A stretch of DNA of 64,000 nt from Photobacterium jeanii (GCF_001650345.1 NZ_LVHF01000033.1:558001-622000); one strand, 5' to 3'; shown: positions 10,162 to 19,223, counted from the stretch's first letter. Notes: generated by a model not told the origin, from the letters alone. Program-made: numbers and translations.

Positions 10162-11853
10162 TTATTCCCACTGAACCAATTGGTCTTTTGGCCAGTTGTT
10201 ACCAATCTCTTGATAGCGTTTTTCAAGGATATGACGCTTGATCTTCAAGGTTGGCGTGAGTACATCGTTTTCGATGCTCCAAGGGTCTTTGATCATCAGC
10301 ACGCCTTTGATCCTAGCGTGTGATTCAAGTTCTTGGTTGATGGTATTAATTACCTTGTGAACACGGCGTTCGTAGCGTTCACGGTCGAAGTTAGGGAATT
10401 CGTGTGGAACCGCGAGTAGGATAGGGCCTGGCATACCAGAACCCACGACACACATCATTTCGACATTACTTAGTTCGAATAGGCGTTTTTCAATTGGTAC
10501 TGGTGAAACGAACTTACCTTTCGCTGTTTTGAAGGTGTCTTTCTTACGACCTTCGATAGTGATGTATCCTTCACTATCCATTGAGCCGATATCACCTGTG
10601 TGTAACCAACCTTCTGCGTCAAAACATTCTTTGCTGGCTTCTTCGTTTTTGTAGTAGCCCGAGAATACGCCTTCACTGCGTACCAAAATCTCTTCATCGT
10701 CTGCGATCTTGATTTCAATGCCAGGACCTGGGTTACCTACAGAGCCGATTTTATCGCTGCGGAATGGGTGGTTAAGGGTGCTATAGGCGAAGGACTCCGT
10801 CATCCCCCATGCTTCCGTGATGTTAAGACCGATACTCTCGTACCAACGCAGCAGTGCTGGTGATACTGGTGCTGAACCACAGCCGAGTACGCGAGCTTTG
10901 TCTAAACCAAGACCGTCAGCCAGTTTGCGTTTGATAACGCCTGAGATGAACGGGATCTTTAGCAGCAGATCGAGTTTGCGTTGTGGTAGCTTTTCTTGAA
11001 TACGTTGCTGGAACACTGTCCATAGACGCGGTACAGAAATAAACAGAGTCGGGCGGTGCATTTTCACGTCGTCGATGAAGGTATCGAGCGATTCAGGGAA
11101 AGCAACTTGAATTCCCGCCATAACCGATGAGCCAAAGATATATACACGCTCAGTAATGTGCGCAAGCGGTAAGTACGAGAACAAACGCTCGCCATCACGC
11201 ATGCCAATATGGTCAATCAGGCGTTGTGCTGACCAAGCAAAAGCGCCGTAACTGAGCATCGCCCCTTTCGGTAAGCCAGACGTACCAGAGGTATACACAA
11301 TCGACATTAACTCATCTTTTTCGTGCGTTGGACGCTCTTCAGATGGTTCGTATTGCTCAATAAGCGTATTGAATTGGTATTGGCACTTAGGTGTGCTTGG
11401 GTAGTTAAAACCAATGGTTATTAAGTCTGGGTATTTCGCACAAACTGATTCAATGGCTTTGCTATCGTCAAGTTTACCAATCAGTAAGACTTTTGATTCG
11501 CTGTGAGTTACACAGTGCTCGATGGTATCAGCACCTGCGGTTGGGAAGATGGGCACGCTGATGTAGCTGCCAAGCATCATAGCTAAATCACAGATGAACC
11601 ATTCAGCACAGTTTTTGGACGCGAGCGCGACACGATCGCCGGGTTGAATACCTAATCCGCGTAAGGCGCTAACAAGTCGCAGGGCTTTATCAGCAACATC
11701 TGCGTACGAGTAATCCACAAACTTACGATCAATAATTTGACGAAGGTATATCTCATCCGCGCGCTCTTCGGCCCATTTCAGAATCATTTCATGGGGTAAA
11801 GGTTGCAGCATACTTGTTTCCTTCAAACGTTCCGCAGAAAGAGGTAAGGTCAT
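10162..11853 (-). CDS. AMP-forming long-chain fatty-acid-CoA ligase family protein
   Basis: 563 aa member of the ANL adenylate-forming superfamily, long-chain acyl-CoA synthetase branch. It would activate a fatty acid with ATP and CoA for beta-oxidation or lipid synthesis at the inner membrane. Motifs: P-loop-like SIVYTSGTSGLPKGAML (about residue 175), the A5-type AWGMTES, the GDIG aspartate motif in WLHTGDIG, and the C-terminal GRKKDTFKTAKGKFVSP hinge and lysine region. An in-frame ATG 15 codons in (MLQPLPHEM) has a better Shine-Dalgarno (GAAGGA) than the first ATG, so the true protein may be 549 aa. It is similar in architecture to FadD15-like eukaryotic-type ligases rather than to E. coli FadD. 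Monocistronic. Confidence 0.88.
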   Translation of the reverse strand: MTLPLSAERLKETSMLQPLPHEMILKWAEERADEIYLRQIIDRKFVDYSYADVADKALRLVSALRGLGIQPGDRVALASKNCAEWFICDLAMMLGSYISVPIFPTAGADTIEHCVTHSESKVLLIGKLDDSKAIESVCAKYPDLITIGFNYPSTPKCQYQFNTLIEQYEPSEERPTHEKDELMSIVYTSGTSGLPKGAMLSYGAFAWSAQRLIDHIGMRDGERLFSYLPLAHITERVYIFGSSVMAGIQVAFPESLDTFIDDVKMHRPTLFISVPRLWTVFQQRIQEKLPQRKLDLLLKIPFISGVIKRKLADGLGLDKARVLGCGSAPVSPALLRWYESIGLNITEAWGMTESFAYSTLNHPFRSDKIGSVGNPGPGIEIKIADDEEILVRSEGVFSGYYKNEEASKECFDAEGWLHTGDIGSMDSEGYITIEGRKKDTFKTAKGKFVSPVPIEKRLFELSNVEMMCVVGSGMPGPILLAVPHEFPNFDRERYERRVHKVINTINQELESHARIKGVLMIKDPWSIENDVLTPTLKIKRHILEKRYQEIGNNWPKDQLVQWE

Positions 11854-12088
11854 ACAAAAATCATCCTTGTTTTGTTGCGGGTATGTTAAATCTAGTTTTT
11901 CTATAACTGGTCGGTCAAGTCAATTATAGGAACAGCTCGCCATAAAATTGTAAAAAAATTGTTTATCCGTCATAAAAAAATACTATTTTGAGAATTCATT
12001 AAGAAAATCGACTTATAGTTGAATGTAAACTCCAAAATTGAGCGAAGAAGGTGCCAGTTAGGGGGAAAGTTCTAATTTTTATGACACT

Positions 12089-12832
12089 ATGCTGTGTAGG
12101 CTTAGTGACTCAGCATGGAATGCAGGCATGGTTCGGTTTTTAGTTATGGGATTTGTTATCGCAACATCAAGCGTGACGCACGCTGCGGCTGAATCATGGT
12201 CCTATCAAGATTATCCACCTAGAGGCAGTCGCACTATTGATGACGTCCGCAAACGCTACACGCCTATTGTTTTACCTCGTTTGAAAACGATTTTTTCAGC
12301 ATCAGCAGTGCGTTTTCCGCCTGAAAAGCTTGGATTGTTTGCGATTAAAGATGAGGCCGCCGTTGAGCTATGGGCGCGTCAAGATTACGAATGGCGTTAC
12401 ATAAAGCGCTATAAAGTGACCAAGCAGAGTGGTGAGCTGGGGCCTAAATTACGGGAAGGCGATAAACAGGTTCCTGAAGGAATTTATCGTGTGGTGGCAC
12501 TGAATCCCAATAGTAAGTATCACCTTTCAATGAAGCTAAATTATCCAAACGCGTTTGACCTTCATCATGCCAAGTTAGAGCAGCGTCATCGGCCGGGTTC
12601 GAATATATTTATTCACGGCAGGGCATCATCAATTGGCTGTTTAGCGATTGGTGATGTCGCGATTGAGGAGCTGTTTTTAGCTGTTGATGCTGTCGGAGTT
12701 GAAAATGTGAATGTTGTTATTACACCGACAGACCCAAGAAAAGGACCGCTAATTGCCAGTAGTGATCTTCCATATTGGACGACGAATCTTTATCGAGATA
12801 TTGAGCAAGCTGCAGAAATGTTTGGTCGCTAA
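12089..12832 (+). CDS. Secreted L,D-transpeptidase (YkuD) family protein, YafK-like
   Basis: 247 aa with an N-terminal hydrophobic signal (about residues 14-35, ending near THAAA). The core contains GELGPKLREGDKQVPEG, LNYPNAFD and the catalytic block IFIHGRASSIGC, with candidate nucleophile Cys184 preceded by the conserved His. That arrangement is typical of YkuD-fold proteins of the YafK/DpaA branch, which act on peptidoglycan-linked bonds in the periplasm (E. coli DpaA detaches Braun lipoprotein). Transpeptidase versus hydrolase activity cannot be decided here. An internal ATG (codon 14) before the signal peptide hydrophobic core is an alternative start. It stands alone, divergent from the acyl-CoA ligase. 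Confidence 0.82.
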   Translation: MLCRLSDSAWNAGMVRFLVMGFVIATSSVTHAAAESWSYQDYPPRGSRTIDDVRKRYTPIVLPRLKTIFSASAVRFPPEKLGLFAIKDEAAVELWARQDYEWRYIKRYKVTKQSGELGPKLREGDKQVPEGIYRVVALNPNSKYHLSMKLNYPNAFDLHHAKLEQRHRPGSNIFIHGRASSIGCLAIGDVAIEELFLAVDAVGVENVNVVITPTDPRKGPLIASSDLPYWTTNLYRDIEQAAEMFGR

Positions 12833-13005
12833 GGATGATTTTGGTCCTAAAAGGAATATTGGTTTGTGATGAAACTGTAATTATTGAATTCGAATTATTA
12901 GATTTCTCTCTTGTTATTTGAATAAAGATAAAAAAAACGCTCACAATACTGGTTAACGGAATAGCATTTTGTAATACTTAACAATTATTCGCTAAATAAC
13001 TATTA

Positions 13006-13031
13006 CCTAATCAATGAATTGCCTGATTAGG
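13006..13031. promoter_or_regulatory. Inverted repeat upstream of tetR, candidate autoregulatory operator
   Basis: Perfect eight-base arms CCTAATCA (13006-13013) and TGATTAGG (13024-13031) are separated by ten bases and end 25 bases before the TetR-family start. TetR regulators commonly bind such repeats in their own promoters; binding here is inference. Confidence 0.4.
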
Positions 13032-13056
13032 CCAGAAACTTGCAGAGTCATTCATT

Positions 13057-13518
13057 ATGCCAAAGCGTAGTAAAGAAGATACAGAGATCACGATTCAGAC
13101 CATCATGGATGCTGTAGCTGATCAGCTACTTACCTTAGGTTACGATAAGATGTCGTACACCACGTTGAGCAAGCAAACAGGCATCTCTCGTACCGGTATC
13201 AGCCACCATTTCCCTAAGAAGTCTGATTTCGCTAATGCGATGGACGGGCGCATTTTTAAACTATTTATTGAAAAGCTGGATATCGAGAAAGATCTAAATG
13301 CTTTCGTAGCAAGCTGGGTTGCAGCTTTAGACGATGAAAAATTTGTCGCGATCCTACGCCTACTTTTCCACCATATCGTAACAGCCGAAAGTTCAAATGA
13401 GTTTGCGATGCGTGGTATTGAGCGTCTTTACCAACTATGTCGTGAGCGCTTTGGCGAAGAGAGCATCAAAGAACTGGAGTGGTTGTTTGGTAAATCACTC
13501 ATCTCGATGGCGAAGTAG
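13057..13518 (+). CDS. TetR family transcriptional regulator (short)
   Basis: 153 aa. The N-terminal TetR helix-turn-helix covers residues about 10-60, with the recognition part TTLSKQTGISRTGISHHFPKK followed by the hydrophobic helix leading into the ligand/dimer domain. At 153 residues it is shorter than most TetR proteins (about 190-210), so its C-terminal effector domain is reduced. It is encoded 700 bases upstream and in the same direction as a TolC-HlyD-ABC-2 export operon, which it may control, but a terminator and a candidate sRNA lie between. An inverted repeat just upstream may be its own operator. No effector can be predicted. Confidence 0.88.
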   Translation: MPKRSKEDTEITIQTIMDAVADQLLTLGYDKMSYTTLSKQTGISRTGISHHFPKKSDFANAMDGRIFKLFIEKLDIEKDLNAFVASWVAALDDEKFVAILRLLFHHIVTAESSNEFAMRGIERLYQLCRERFGEESIKELEWLFGKSLISMAK

Positions 13519-13565
13519 TCAACGAGTAGCATATCTCGCGATAAGCTGATTTATTTGCTGTATGA

Positions 13566-13593
13566 AAACGGTTCGCCTAGCGAGCCGTTTTTT
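13566..13593 (+). terminator. Terminator of tetR gene
   Basis: A ten-base-pair stem, AAACGGTTCG with CGAGCCGTTT (13566-13575 with 13581-13590, one G-T pair), is followed by TTT. It lies 48 bases past the TetR stop. Confidence 0.85.
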
Positions 13594-13686
13594 GTGGCTG
13601 CTGTTTGGCTTTCATTTCTTTGCAGAACTAGAGAAGTTATATCTAATTCATCATGTTGAATAATGTGTAAAGTTTGCTCAAGGAAT

Positions 13687-13708
13687 TTAAGTGATCTTGA
13701 TCACAATT
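13687..13708. promoter_or_regulatory. Strong CRP-binding site
   Basis: The perfect inverted repeat GTGATC-TT-GATCAC (13691-13704), with flanking A/T, matches the CRP consensus TGTGA-N6-TCACA at nine of ten core positions. Its centre (13697.5) is about 42 bases upstream of 13740, the spacing of a class II CRP-dependent promoter. No protein-coding start follows it; the next transcribed element appears to be the structured RNA at 13740-13839. Confidence 0.75.
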
Positions 13709-13739
13709 AAATATACAGTCTATTGTTCTGTAAGTTTAT

Positions 13740-13839
13740 GGGATGCTATTCTCTATCCCCGTAATGGTTCTTAGCAATATGGATATTGCTTGATTAGGCT
13801 TAAATGACGTTTGGCGGGTGGATAACCCGCCTTTTTTTT
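13740..13839 (+). ncRNA. Candidate CRP-activated small RNA (about 100 nt)
   Basis: No ORF of use lies here, yet the stretch has every part of a trans-acting sRNA gene. A CRP site is positioned at about -42. A hairpin is formed by GGGAT (13740-13744) with ATCCC (13755-13759). A second hairpin forms from AGCAATA (13773-13779) and TATTGCT (13784-13790). A strong terminator GGCGGGT / ACCCGCC (13813-13819 with 13825-13831) ends in eight T. The -10 region (around 13731, TAAGTT) is weak, as expected for an activator-dependent promoter. The single-stranded GTAATGGTTCTT and TGATTAGGCTTAAATGACG segments are possible seed or Hfq regions. It does not resemble Spot 42, CyaR, RyhB or Qrr by eye. The exact start is estimated. 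Confidence 0.68.
13813..13839 (+). terminator. Rho-independent terminator of the candidate sRNA
   Basis: The seven-base GC-rich stem (13813-13819 with 13825-13831), loop GGATA and eight consecutive T form a textbook intrinsic terminator with no coding gene directly upstream. Confidence 0.9.
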
Positions 13840-14223
13840 GCCTCAAAATCAGACGTATCACTTTACTCCTTCCTATTTTCACTCCAATTTTTTCGCTGAT
13901 TTTCACTTTTGTAACTTGGTGAGTGAGTCGTGCATGAAACTGTGGCACAGACCTATTAATTATCTGATGGTTAAATCATCACCTGTCATGTCATTTTAGC
14001 CGCAAGTTTTTGTTTGATTTGGCGATAAACATATTACCACCTGCGTTTTAGTACTCGCATTTATTGCTGGTGGCGATATATTAACGTCTACGCCTAAAAG
14101 CACGTTGTTTCATATCCAATGAATTGCTGATGTTTTTATAAATTTGATATTGAATTGAATAGAGTAAATGCTCTAAAATGAATTTAAATTGCACAAAAGA
14201 CAAAAACCTATAAGGGTTACTCA
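13840..14223. other. Promoter region of the tolC export operon
   Basis: No gene is seen between the sRNA terminator and the TolC-family start. The stretch is AT-rich and ends in AAGGGTTACTCA before the ATG, giving a usable ribosome-binding site. I could not identify a clear TetR operator matching the repeat upstream of tetR. Confidence 0.5.
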
Positions 14224-15621
14224 ATGAAAATAAAGCCTGTTGTTGCATTAGTGGGGCTTCTATTGGGAGCAGCGAACGCCCAAGCTGCTTCTGTTACCTT
14301 TAATGATGCGTGGCGAACTGTAGTTGAAAGCAGTGATGCCTTGGCTGCTGAACGTGCCAATATTGATCGTGCGGCTTTTATGGAAGAAGCAGCGCGAGAT
14401 CTTTACTTACCGAAAGTGACGGCATCTGCCAATTACACCCGCCTAGATAAAGCGATTGAAATTAAGCCTTCCGATCTGGCGGCAAGCACACCTGCGGGGA
14501 GTAATATTTCTTCACCTCTTGGTAATGCTATTTTGTCTATGCTGGATCAAAACTTCACGTCACAGCTGACTAAGCGCGATGTGTTTACCAGCTCTATTCG
14601 TGCGGTTTGGCCAATTTTTACTGGCGGTCGTATTAGTGCGGCACAAGATATAGCTAAGAGCCAAAAAGACGAAGCTAAGTATCTATTGGCGATGAAGCAG
14701 CAAGCGAAGTTTGAAGATTTGTCGAAATTCTATTTCGGCGTTGTTCTCAGTGAGCATGTACTACAAACGCGTAAAGATGTAGAGCAAGGTCTGAAGAAAC
14801 ATTTAGATCATGCTAAGAAGCTAGAAAAGCAAGGGCAGATCGCCAAAGTTGAACGCCTACAAGCAGAAGCGTCTTACGATAAGGCTCGCGTTGAGCGCCA
14901 AAAAGCTGAGCGTGATTTTGAAATCGCGCAAGTTGCACTTACTAAGTTGCTGAAACTGTCAGAGCCTGCTGATCTATCTACTGGTTTGTTTACCAATCCA
15001 TCGTTACCGCCAATGAGCGCGTTCATTGAGAAGACGCTAACAGATTTCCCAGGGCTGCATATTCTTGACTCTAAGAAGAAACAAGCAAGTGGCTTAATTG
15101 ATGTAGAGAAAGGCAAGTACTACCCAGAAGTTTACCTATACGGTAATTACAGCTTGCACGAAGATGACACGTTAGCAGCAAAAACTGCGCCTGATTGGGC
15201 TGTGGGTGTGGGCGTAAACATTAACCTATTCGACAACTCTGGTCGCTCCGGTAAATTGAAAGCAGCGAAGAGTACGGTTGATCAAGTTGCTTACCTACGT
15301 CGTCAAGCAGAGCAAGATTTGTCTGTTTTGGTTGAGAAAACATACCGTGAAGCACAGCAATCGCTAGAAGAGTTCAATAGCTTGCAATCGAGTATTGAAC
15401 TGGCGAAAGAAAATGTTCGCTTGCGTGATAAAGCGTTTAGCCAAGGCTTGTCGACTTCGCTTGAAGTCGTTGATGCAGAAATGTATCTCGCAGGTGTGAA
15501 AACTCAGCGCTTGGCAGCAGCGTATCAATATGTAATTTCGTTATCTCGTCTGCTTGCGGTAAGTGGTGAGATCAACAGCTTTAATCAGTACCAACAATAT
15601 CAAGGTTTAGAGGTTAAATAA
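14224..15621 (+). CDS. TolC-family outer membrane efflux protein
   Basis: 465 aa with a signal peptide (cleavage near NAQA-AS). Two OEP repeats are present, rich in long amphipathic helices (for example about residues 150-235 and 375-420), as in the trimeric TolC channel-tunnel fold spanning outer membrane and periplasm. It is the first gene of an operon: its stop overlaps the HlyD-family start by one base (TAATG). Two ABC-2 permeases follow, so it should be the outer-membrane exit of that pump. It lacks a lipobox, unlike OprM-type proteins. Substrate unknown. Confidence 0.9.
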   Translation: MKIKPVVALVGLLLGAANAQAASVTFNDAWRTVVESSDALAAERANIDRAAFMEEAARDLYLPKVTASANYTRLDKAIEIKPSDLAASTPAGSNISSPLGNAILSMLDQNFTSQLTKRDVFTSSIRAVWPIFTGGRISAAQDIAKSQKDEAKYLLAMKQQAKFEDLSKFYFGVVLSEHVLQTRKDVEQGLKKHLDHAKKLEKQGQIAKVERLQAEASYDKARVERQKAERDFEIAQVALTKLLKLSEPADLSTGLFTNPSLPPMSAFIEKTLTDFPGLHILDSKKKQASGLIDVEKGKYYPEVYLYGNYSLHEDDTLAAKTAPDWAVGVGVNINLFDNSGRSGKLKAAKSTVDQVAYLRRQAEQDLSVLVEKTYREAQQSLEEFNSLQSSIELAKENVRLRDKAFSQGLSTSLEVVDAEMYLAGVKTQRLAAAYQYVISLSRLLAVSGEINSFNQYQQYQGLEVK

Positions 15622-16601
15622 TGAGTAAGTACAAGTCTTTAGCTGCGGTAGTTCCAGCAGCGGCATTAGTAGGTTGGCTTGGTTACACTTTTTGGCAAGC
15701 TTACCAACCTCAACCAGAACGTTTGCAAGGTCAGATCGAAGCGCAGCAATACAATATTTCATCAAAAGTACCGGGTCGTATTGATCAAGTTATGGTGAAA
15801 AAAGGTGAAATGATCGAAAGCGGTCAGTTAGTGTTTACTCTGTTAAGCCCAGAGCTAGATGCAAAACTAGAGCAAGCTCGCGCAGGTCAAGAAGCGGCTG
15901 GCGCTATGGCTGAGCAAGCTGAAAAAGGCGCGCGTAGCCAAGAAATTGCTGCGGCTTATGATCAATGGCAAAAAGCCAAAGCGGCAGCCACCTTGATGGA
16001 AAAGACTTACAAGCGTGTTGATAACTTGTATCGCGATGGCGTGATTGCTGAGCAAAAACGCGATGAAGCTTACACTCAATGGCAAGCGGCGCGCTATACC
16101 GAACGTGCAGCATTCCAAATGTCTGAAATGGCAAAAGAAGGTGCTCGTGACGAAACTAAACGTGCAGCAGCTGAGCAAGCTCGTATGGCGGCAGGTGCGG
16201 TGGCTGAAGTGGAAGCTTACGCAGCCGATACCCGTGTTGAAAGCTGGCATAGCGGTGAAGTAAGTCAAATCCTGCTACGTTCTGGCGAACTTGCACCACA
16301 AGGTTTCCCTGTAGTGAGCATTGTTGATATGGACGATGCATGGGCGGTATTTAACGTACGTGAAGATCGTTTGAAAGACTTCCGTGAAGGTCAAACATTC
16401 AAAGCAGTGATCCCTGCTATCGGTGACCAAGCACATACCTTCAAAGTGAGCCATGTTGCTGTGATGGGTGACTTTGCGACTTGGCGAGCGACTGACACCG
16501 CCAAAGGCTTTGATATGCGTACTTTTGAAGTAGAAGCGCGCCCAGTTGAGCCAATCGAAGGTTTACGTGTGGGTATGAGCATCTTGGTTGAGCAGGAGTA
16601 A
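15621..16601 (+). CDS. HlyD/EmrA-family periplasmic adaptor protein
   Basis: 326 aa. A single N-terminal membrane anchor (about residues 6-26) is followed by a lipoyl-like half domain (IEAQQYNISSKVPGRIDQVMVKKGEMIESGQ), a helical hairpin (about 75-200, coiled-coil-forming, Ala/Glu/Gln-rich), the second lipoyl half and beta-barrel (VESWHSGEVSQILLRSGE onward) and a C-terminal strand region. It resembles the YhiI/YbhG adaptors that pair with ABC-2 exporters. It links the inner-membrane permeases to the TolC partner. It overlaps tolC by one base and leads directly into the first permease. Confidence 0.9.
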   Translation: MSKYKSLAAVVPAAALVGWLGYTFWQAYQPQPERLQGQIEAQQYNISSKVPGRIDQVMVKKGEMIESGQLVFTLLSPELDAKLEQARAGQEAAGAMAEQAEKGARSQEIAAAYDQWQKAKAAATLMEKTYKRVDNLYRDGVIAEQKRDEAYTQWQAARYTERAAFQMSEMAKEGARDETKRAAAEQARMAAGAVAEVEAYAADTRVESWHSGEVSQILLRSGELAPQGFPVVSIVDMDDAWAVFNVREDRLKDFREGQTFKAVIPAIGDQAHTFKVSHVAVMGDFATWRATDTAKGFDMRTFEVEARPVEPIEGLRVGMSILVEQE

Positions 16602-16602
16602 T

Positions 16603-17799
16603 ATGACGTTGCGTTCACAGTTAAAACGTGAGTGGCAAATTTGGCGTTCAGAAAGTTGGCTAAAAGCGCTAACGCTCTGGATCCCTGTATTACTCTTTGT
16701 AGTGGTATGGGCGATTTTCTCGGGTGGTATTGCCCGAGATTTATCTATCGGTGTGGTGGATCTCGATCATAGCCGTATTTCACGTCAGTTAACTCGTTAC
16801 TACGATGCGAGCCCTGCATTGGCAGTGACTGAGCAATTTGCCAGCGTTGAACAGGGCAGTACTGCACTGCGAAATGGCGATATCTATGCCTTAGTGGTGC
16901 TTCCTGCAAACTTGGAAAGTGACACCTTGATTGGCCGCGCCCCAGAAGTAACGGCTTTCTACAATAGCCAGTTTATTCTGATTGGTAAGTTAATTAATTC
17001 AGCGCTACTGCAAGCTCAAGGTACATTTACCGCTGGGGTAGATACCCTGAAAAATATGGTGGGTGGTAGCCCTGTGCCGCTGCAAGCGCTTGGGCAAGCG
17101 GTGCCAGTGCGTAGCCAAATCACACCGTTATACAACACCAATAGCCATTATGGGCAGTTCTTGGTGTCTGCTGCGATTCCTGCGATGTGGCAGATCTTGA
17201 TGGTGGCAACCACGGTATTAGCGATGGCGGCAGAGCGACGTCAGCGCGGCGTGAGCCAATGGCTAGTGAATCATCCTATCCGTAACTTGGTGGCAAAAAT
17301 GCTACCTTATACGGCGATGTTTTGGCTTCAAGGCATTGTTTTCTTAGTGGGGATGTACCAGTGGCTAGATTGGCCGATGCATGGTAGTTGGGGGATTTTA
17401 TTAAGTGCTCAGTTGCTCACTGTGGTGGCTTGTCAGGGGATCGGGGCGTTGATTTTCTTATTAACGCTTGATCCAACACGCGCTATGAGCATGGTGGCAG
17501 GTTTTACTGCACCCGCATTTGCCTTCATGGGCATTACTTTCCCAGCTAGCGATATGCCGCTGTTAGCTCAGATTTGGCGAGCATTATTGCCTATCAGCCA
17601 CTATATCGAAGTGCAGGTTATGCAGGTGAATTATGGTTCATCGCTTGCCAATACCATGCCTAAGATGTGGGGAATTTTGGCGTTCTGGTTGGTGTTTTTG
17701 TTGGTATTCAAAAAAGCGAAGCAGATCAGTCAGCAGCAAGGTTTAAAGCAATCGGAAGTTAACCCCGTAGAACAAGCATCTGAGGAGGTAAAAGCATGA
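16603..17799 (+). CDS. ABC-2 type transport permease, first of a pair
   Basis: 398 aa inner-membrane permease of the YhhJ/YbhR type (ABC-2 membrane family). TM1 is near residues 22-45, then a large periplasmic domain (about 46-180, with SIGVVDLDHSRISRQL) and five further membrane segments from about 190 to 375. I chose ATG 16603 (MTLRSQLKREW) with AGGAG five bases ahead; an in-frame TTG at 16588 lies inside the previous gene and is unlikely. It partners with the next gene, which has the same architecture. No ABC ATPase is fused or adjacent, unlike the E. coli YbhFSR and YhiI-RbbA-YhhJ systems. Confidence 0.88.
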   Translation: MTLRSQLKREWQIWRSESWLKALTLWIPVLLFVVVWAIFSGGIARDLSIGVVDLDHSRISRQLTRYYDASPALAVTEQFASVEQGSTALRNGDIYALVVLPANLESDTLIGRAPEVTAFYNSQFILIGKLINSALLQAQGTFTAGVDTLKNMVGGSPVPLQALGQAVPVRSQITPLYNTNSHYGQFLVSAAIPAMWQILMVATTVLAMAAERRQRGVSQWLVNHPIRNLVAKMLPYTAMFWLQGIVFLVGMYQWLDWPMHGSWGILLSAQLLTVVACQGIGALIFLLTLDPTRAMSMVAGFTAPAFAFMGITFPASDMPLLAQIWRALLPISHYIEVQVMQVNYGSSLANTMPKMWGILAFWLVFLLVFKKAKQISQQQGLKQSEVNPVEQASEEVKA

Positions 17800-18980
17800 G
17801 TTGGCGCGCTTTATTTAAGTTCGAGCTAAACGCTATTTTTACTAATCCCGCATTGCTGTTTACGGTGTTTGGTGGCGTACTGATTTATTCATTCCTGTAC
17901 CCGTTGCCATACTCGCACCAACTGCCACGTGAGCAACAAGTGACAGTGGTGAATTTGGACAATACCCAAATCAGTCGCGAGTTAGTGCGTATGATTGACG
18001 CGACACCACAGGTGAAGGTCAAGCAAAGCGCGCCTACGATTGCTCAAGCTCAGCAGCAGCTAGAAAAGGGAGAAGTGCAGGGCTTATTGGTTATTCCTGA
18101 GCACTTCAACCGTGATTTGCTGCTAGGGAAAAGCCCTGTGCTGTCTTATGCCGGTGATGCTTCCTACTTTTTGGTGTATGGCACTATAGTGGAAGGGATG
18201 GCTACCGCAGGCGGTACTTTGGGTGCAAAAGTAAAAGTTGCACGCATGGTGATGTCGGGTGATAACGTTGCCTTGGCTGCAGAACAATACTCAGCAATCA
18301 AACTTAATAGCCGACCTGTGTTTAACCCGTCAATGGGGTATATAAACTATGTGGTTCCTGCAGTGTTTGTGCTTATTTTGCATCAAACACTGCTAATTGC
18401 GGTTGCTATGCTTGGTGGTGGTCAAAATGAGTATCGCCTGCAAGGCGGTAATGGTTATTGGCTACGTTACCCTGCATGGAAGATCATTATTGTTCGTGGT
18501 TTGATCATGATGACGATCTATCTGCCACTTACGGCTTATTACTTTGGATATAGCTTTGAGTCGTTGGGTATCGGTCGCTTAGCTGCGATAGGTGATTTGA
18601 TCGCGATGACAATTCCTTTCCTGCTAGCGGTCATCTTTGCTGGTATGGTGATTGGTCAGTTGATCCCGCGTCGTGAGCTTGCCACTGTTATTGTGCTATT
18701 AAGCTCAATTCCATTGATTTTCACAGCTGGTTTTATTTGGCCAACCTCGGCAATTCCTGATGTGCTGAATTATCTTGCTCAGTTAGCGCCATCAACACCA
18801 GCAATTAATGGCTTCTTGCGCCTAAATCAGATGGGAGCAAGTTTTGATCAAGTTATTGGCTGGTGGGGGCAATTGTGGCTTCAAGTGCTGGTGTACGGTG
18901 TTTTAGCTGGGTGGCTAATGACACGTGCGCAAAAAGCGCAAGTGCAGACACAGCAGCATGAGGCAGCAGTGAACTTATAA
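17796..18980 (+). CDS. ABC-2 type transport permease, second of a pair
   Basis: 394 aa, with the same layout as its upstream neighbour: TM1 near 21-40, a periplasmic domain with VTVVNLDNTQISRELVRMIDATP, then about five membrane helices including FVLILHQTLLIAVAMLGGG and the C-terminal group. It overlaps the preceding gene by 4 bases and has a strong GAGGAGG site upstream, so the two are translated together, presumably as a heterodimer. It is the last gene of the operon, followed by a terminator. Substrate unknown; related systems export drugs, bile salts or cations. Confidence 0.88.
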   Translation: MSWRALFKFELNAIFTNPALLFTVFGGVLIYSFLYPLPYSHQLPREQQVTVVNLDNTQISRELVRMIDATPQVKVKQSAPTIAQAQQQLEKGEVQGLLVIPEHFNRDLLLGKSPVLSYAGDASYFLVYGTIVEGMATAGGTLGAKVKVARMVMSGDNVALAAEQYSAIKLNSRPVFNPSMGYINYVVPAVFVLILHQTLLIAVAMLGGGQNEYRLQGGNGYWLRYPAWKIIIVRGLIMMTIYLPLTAYYFGYSFESLGIGRLAAIGDLIAMTIPFLLAVIFAGMVIGQLIPRRELATVIVLLSSIPLIFTAGFIWPTSAIPDVLNYLAQLAPSTPAINGFLRLNQMGASFDQVIGWWGQLWLQVLVYGVLAGWLMTRAQKAQVQTQQHEAAVNL

Positions 18981-19020
18981 TTCTAAAGTAAGGTTATTGC
19001 TTCATTAAACCTAAATCATA

Positions 19021-19049
19021 AAATGCCGCTATTCGTAGCGGCATTTTTT
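19021..19049 (+). terminator. Terminator of the tolC export operon
   Basis: The stem AAATGCCGCT / AGCGGCATTT (19021-19030 with 19037-19046) ends in T residues, 40 bases past the second permease. Confidence 0.88.
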
Positions 19050-19223
19050 ATATTACGACTTTTTGACCAGTAAATGATAGTTAACAAGATGTGTAAAGAA
19101 TCCGATTATCAGGCGAATAAATAGCCAAATGTATTGGTTGTAAATATAAGGAATATCCATTTTTTTCATGATTTTCGATGCGCTAAGGTGCGTGTCATCA
19201 GTCAGTCACGAAAGGATATAACG

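Noticed and set aside
13736..13948. 70-codon minus-strand frame across the sRNA region
   Set aside because: It runs through the terminator and hairpins of the candidate sRNA, lacks a ribosome-binding site, and has no recognisable product.
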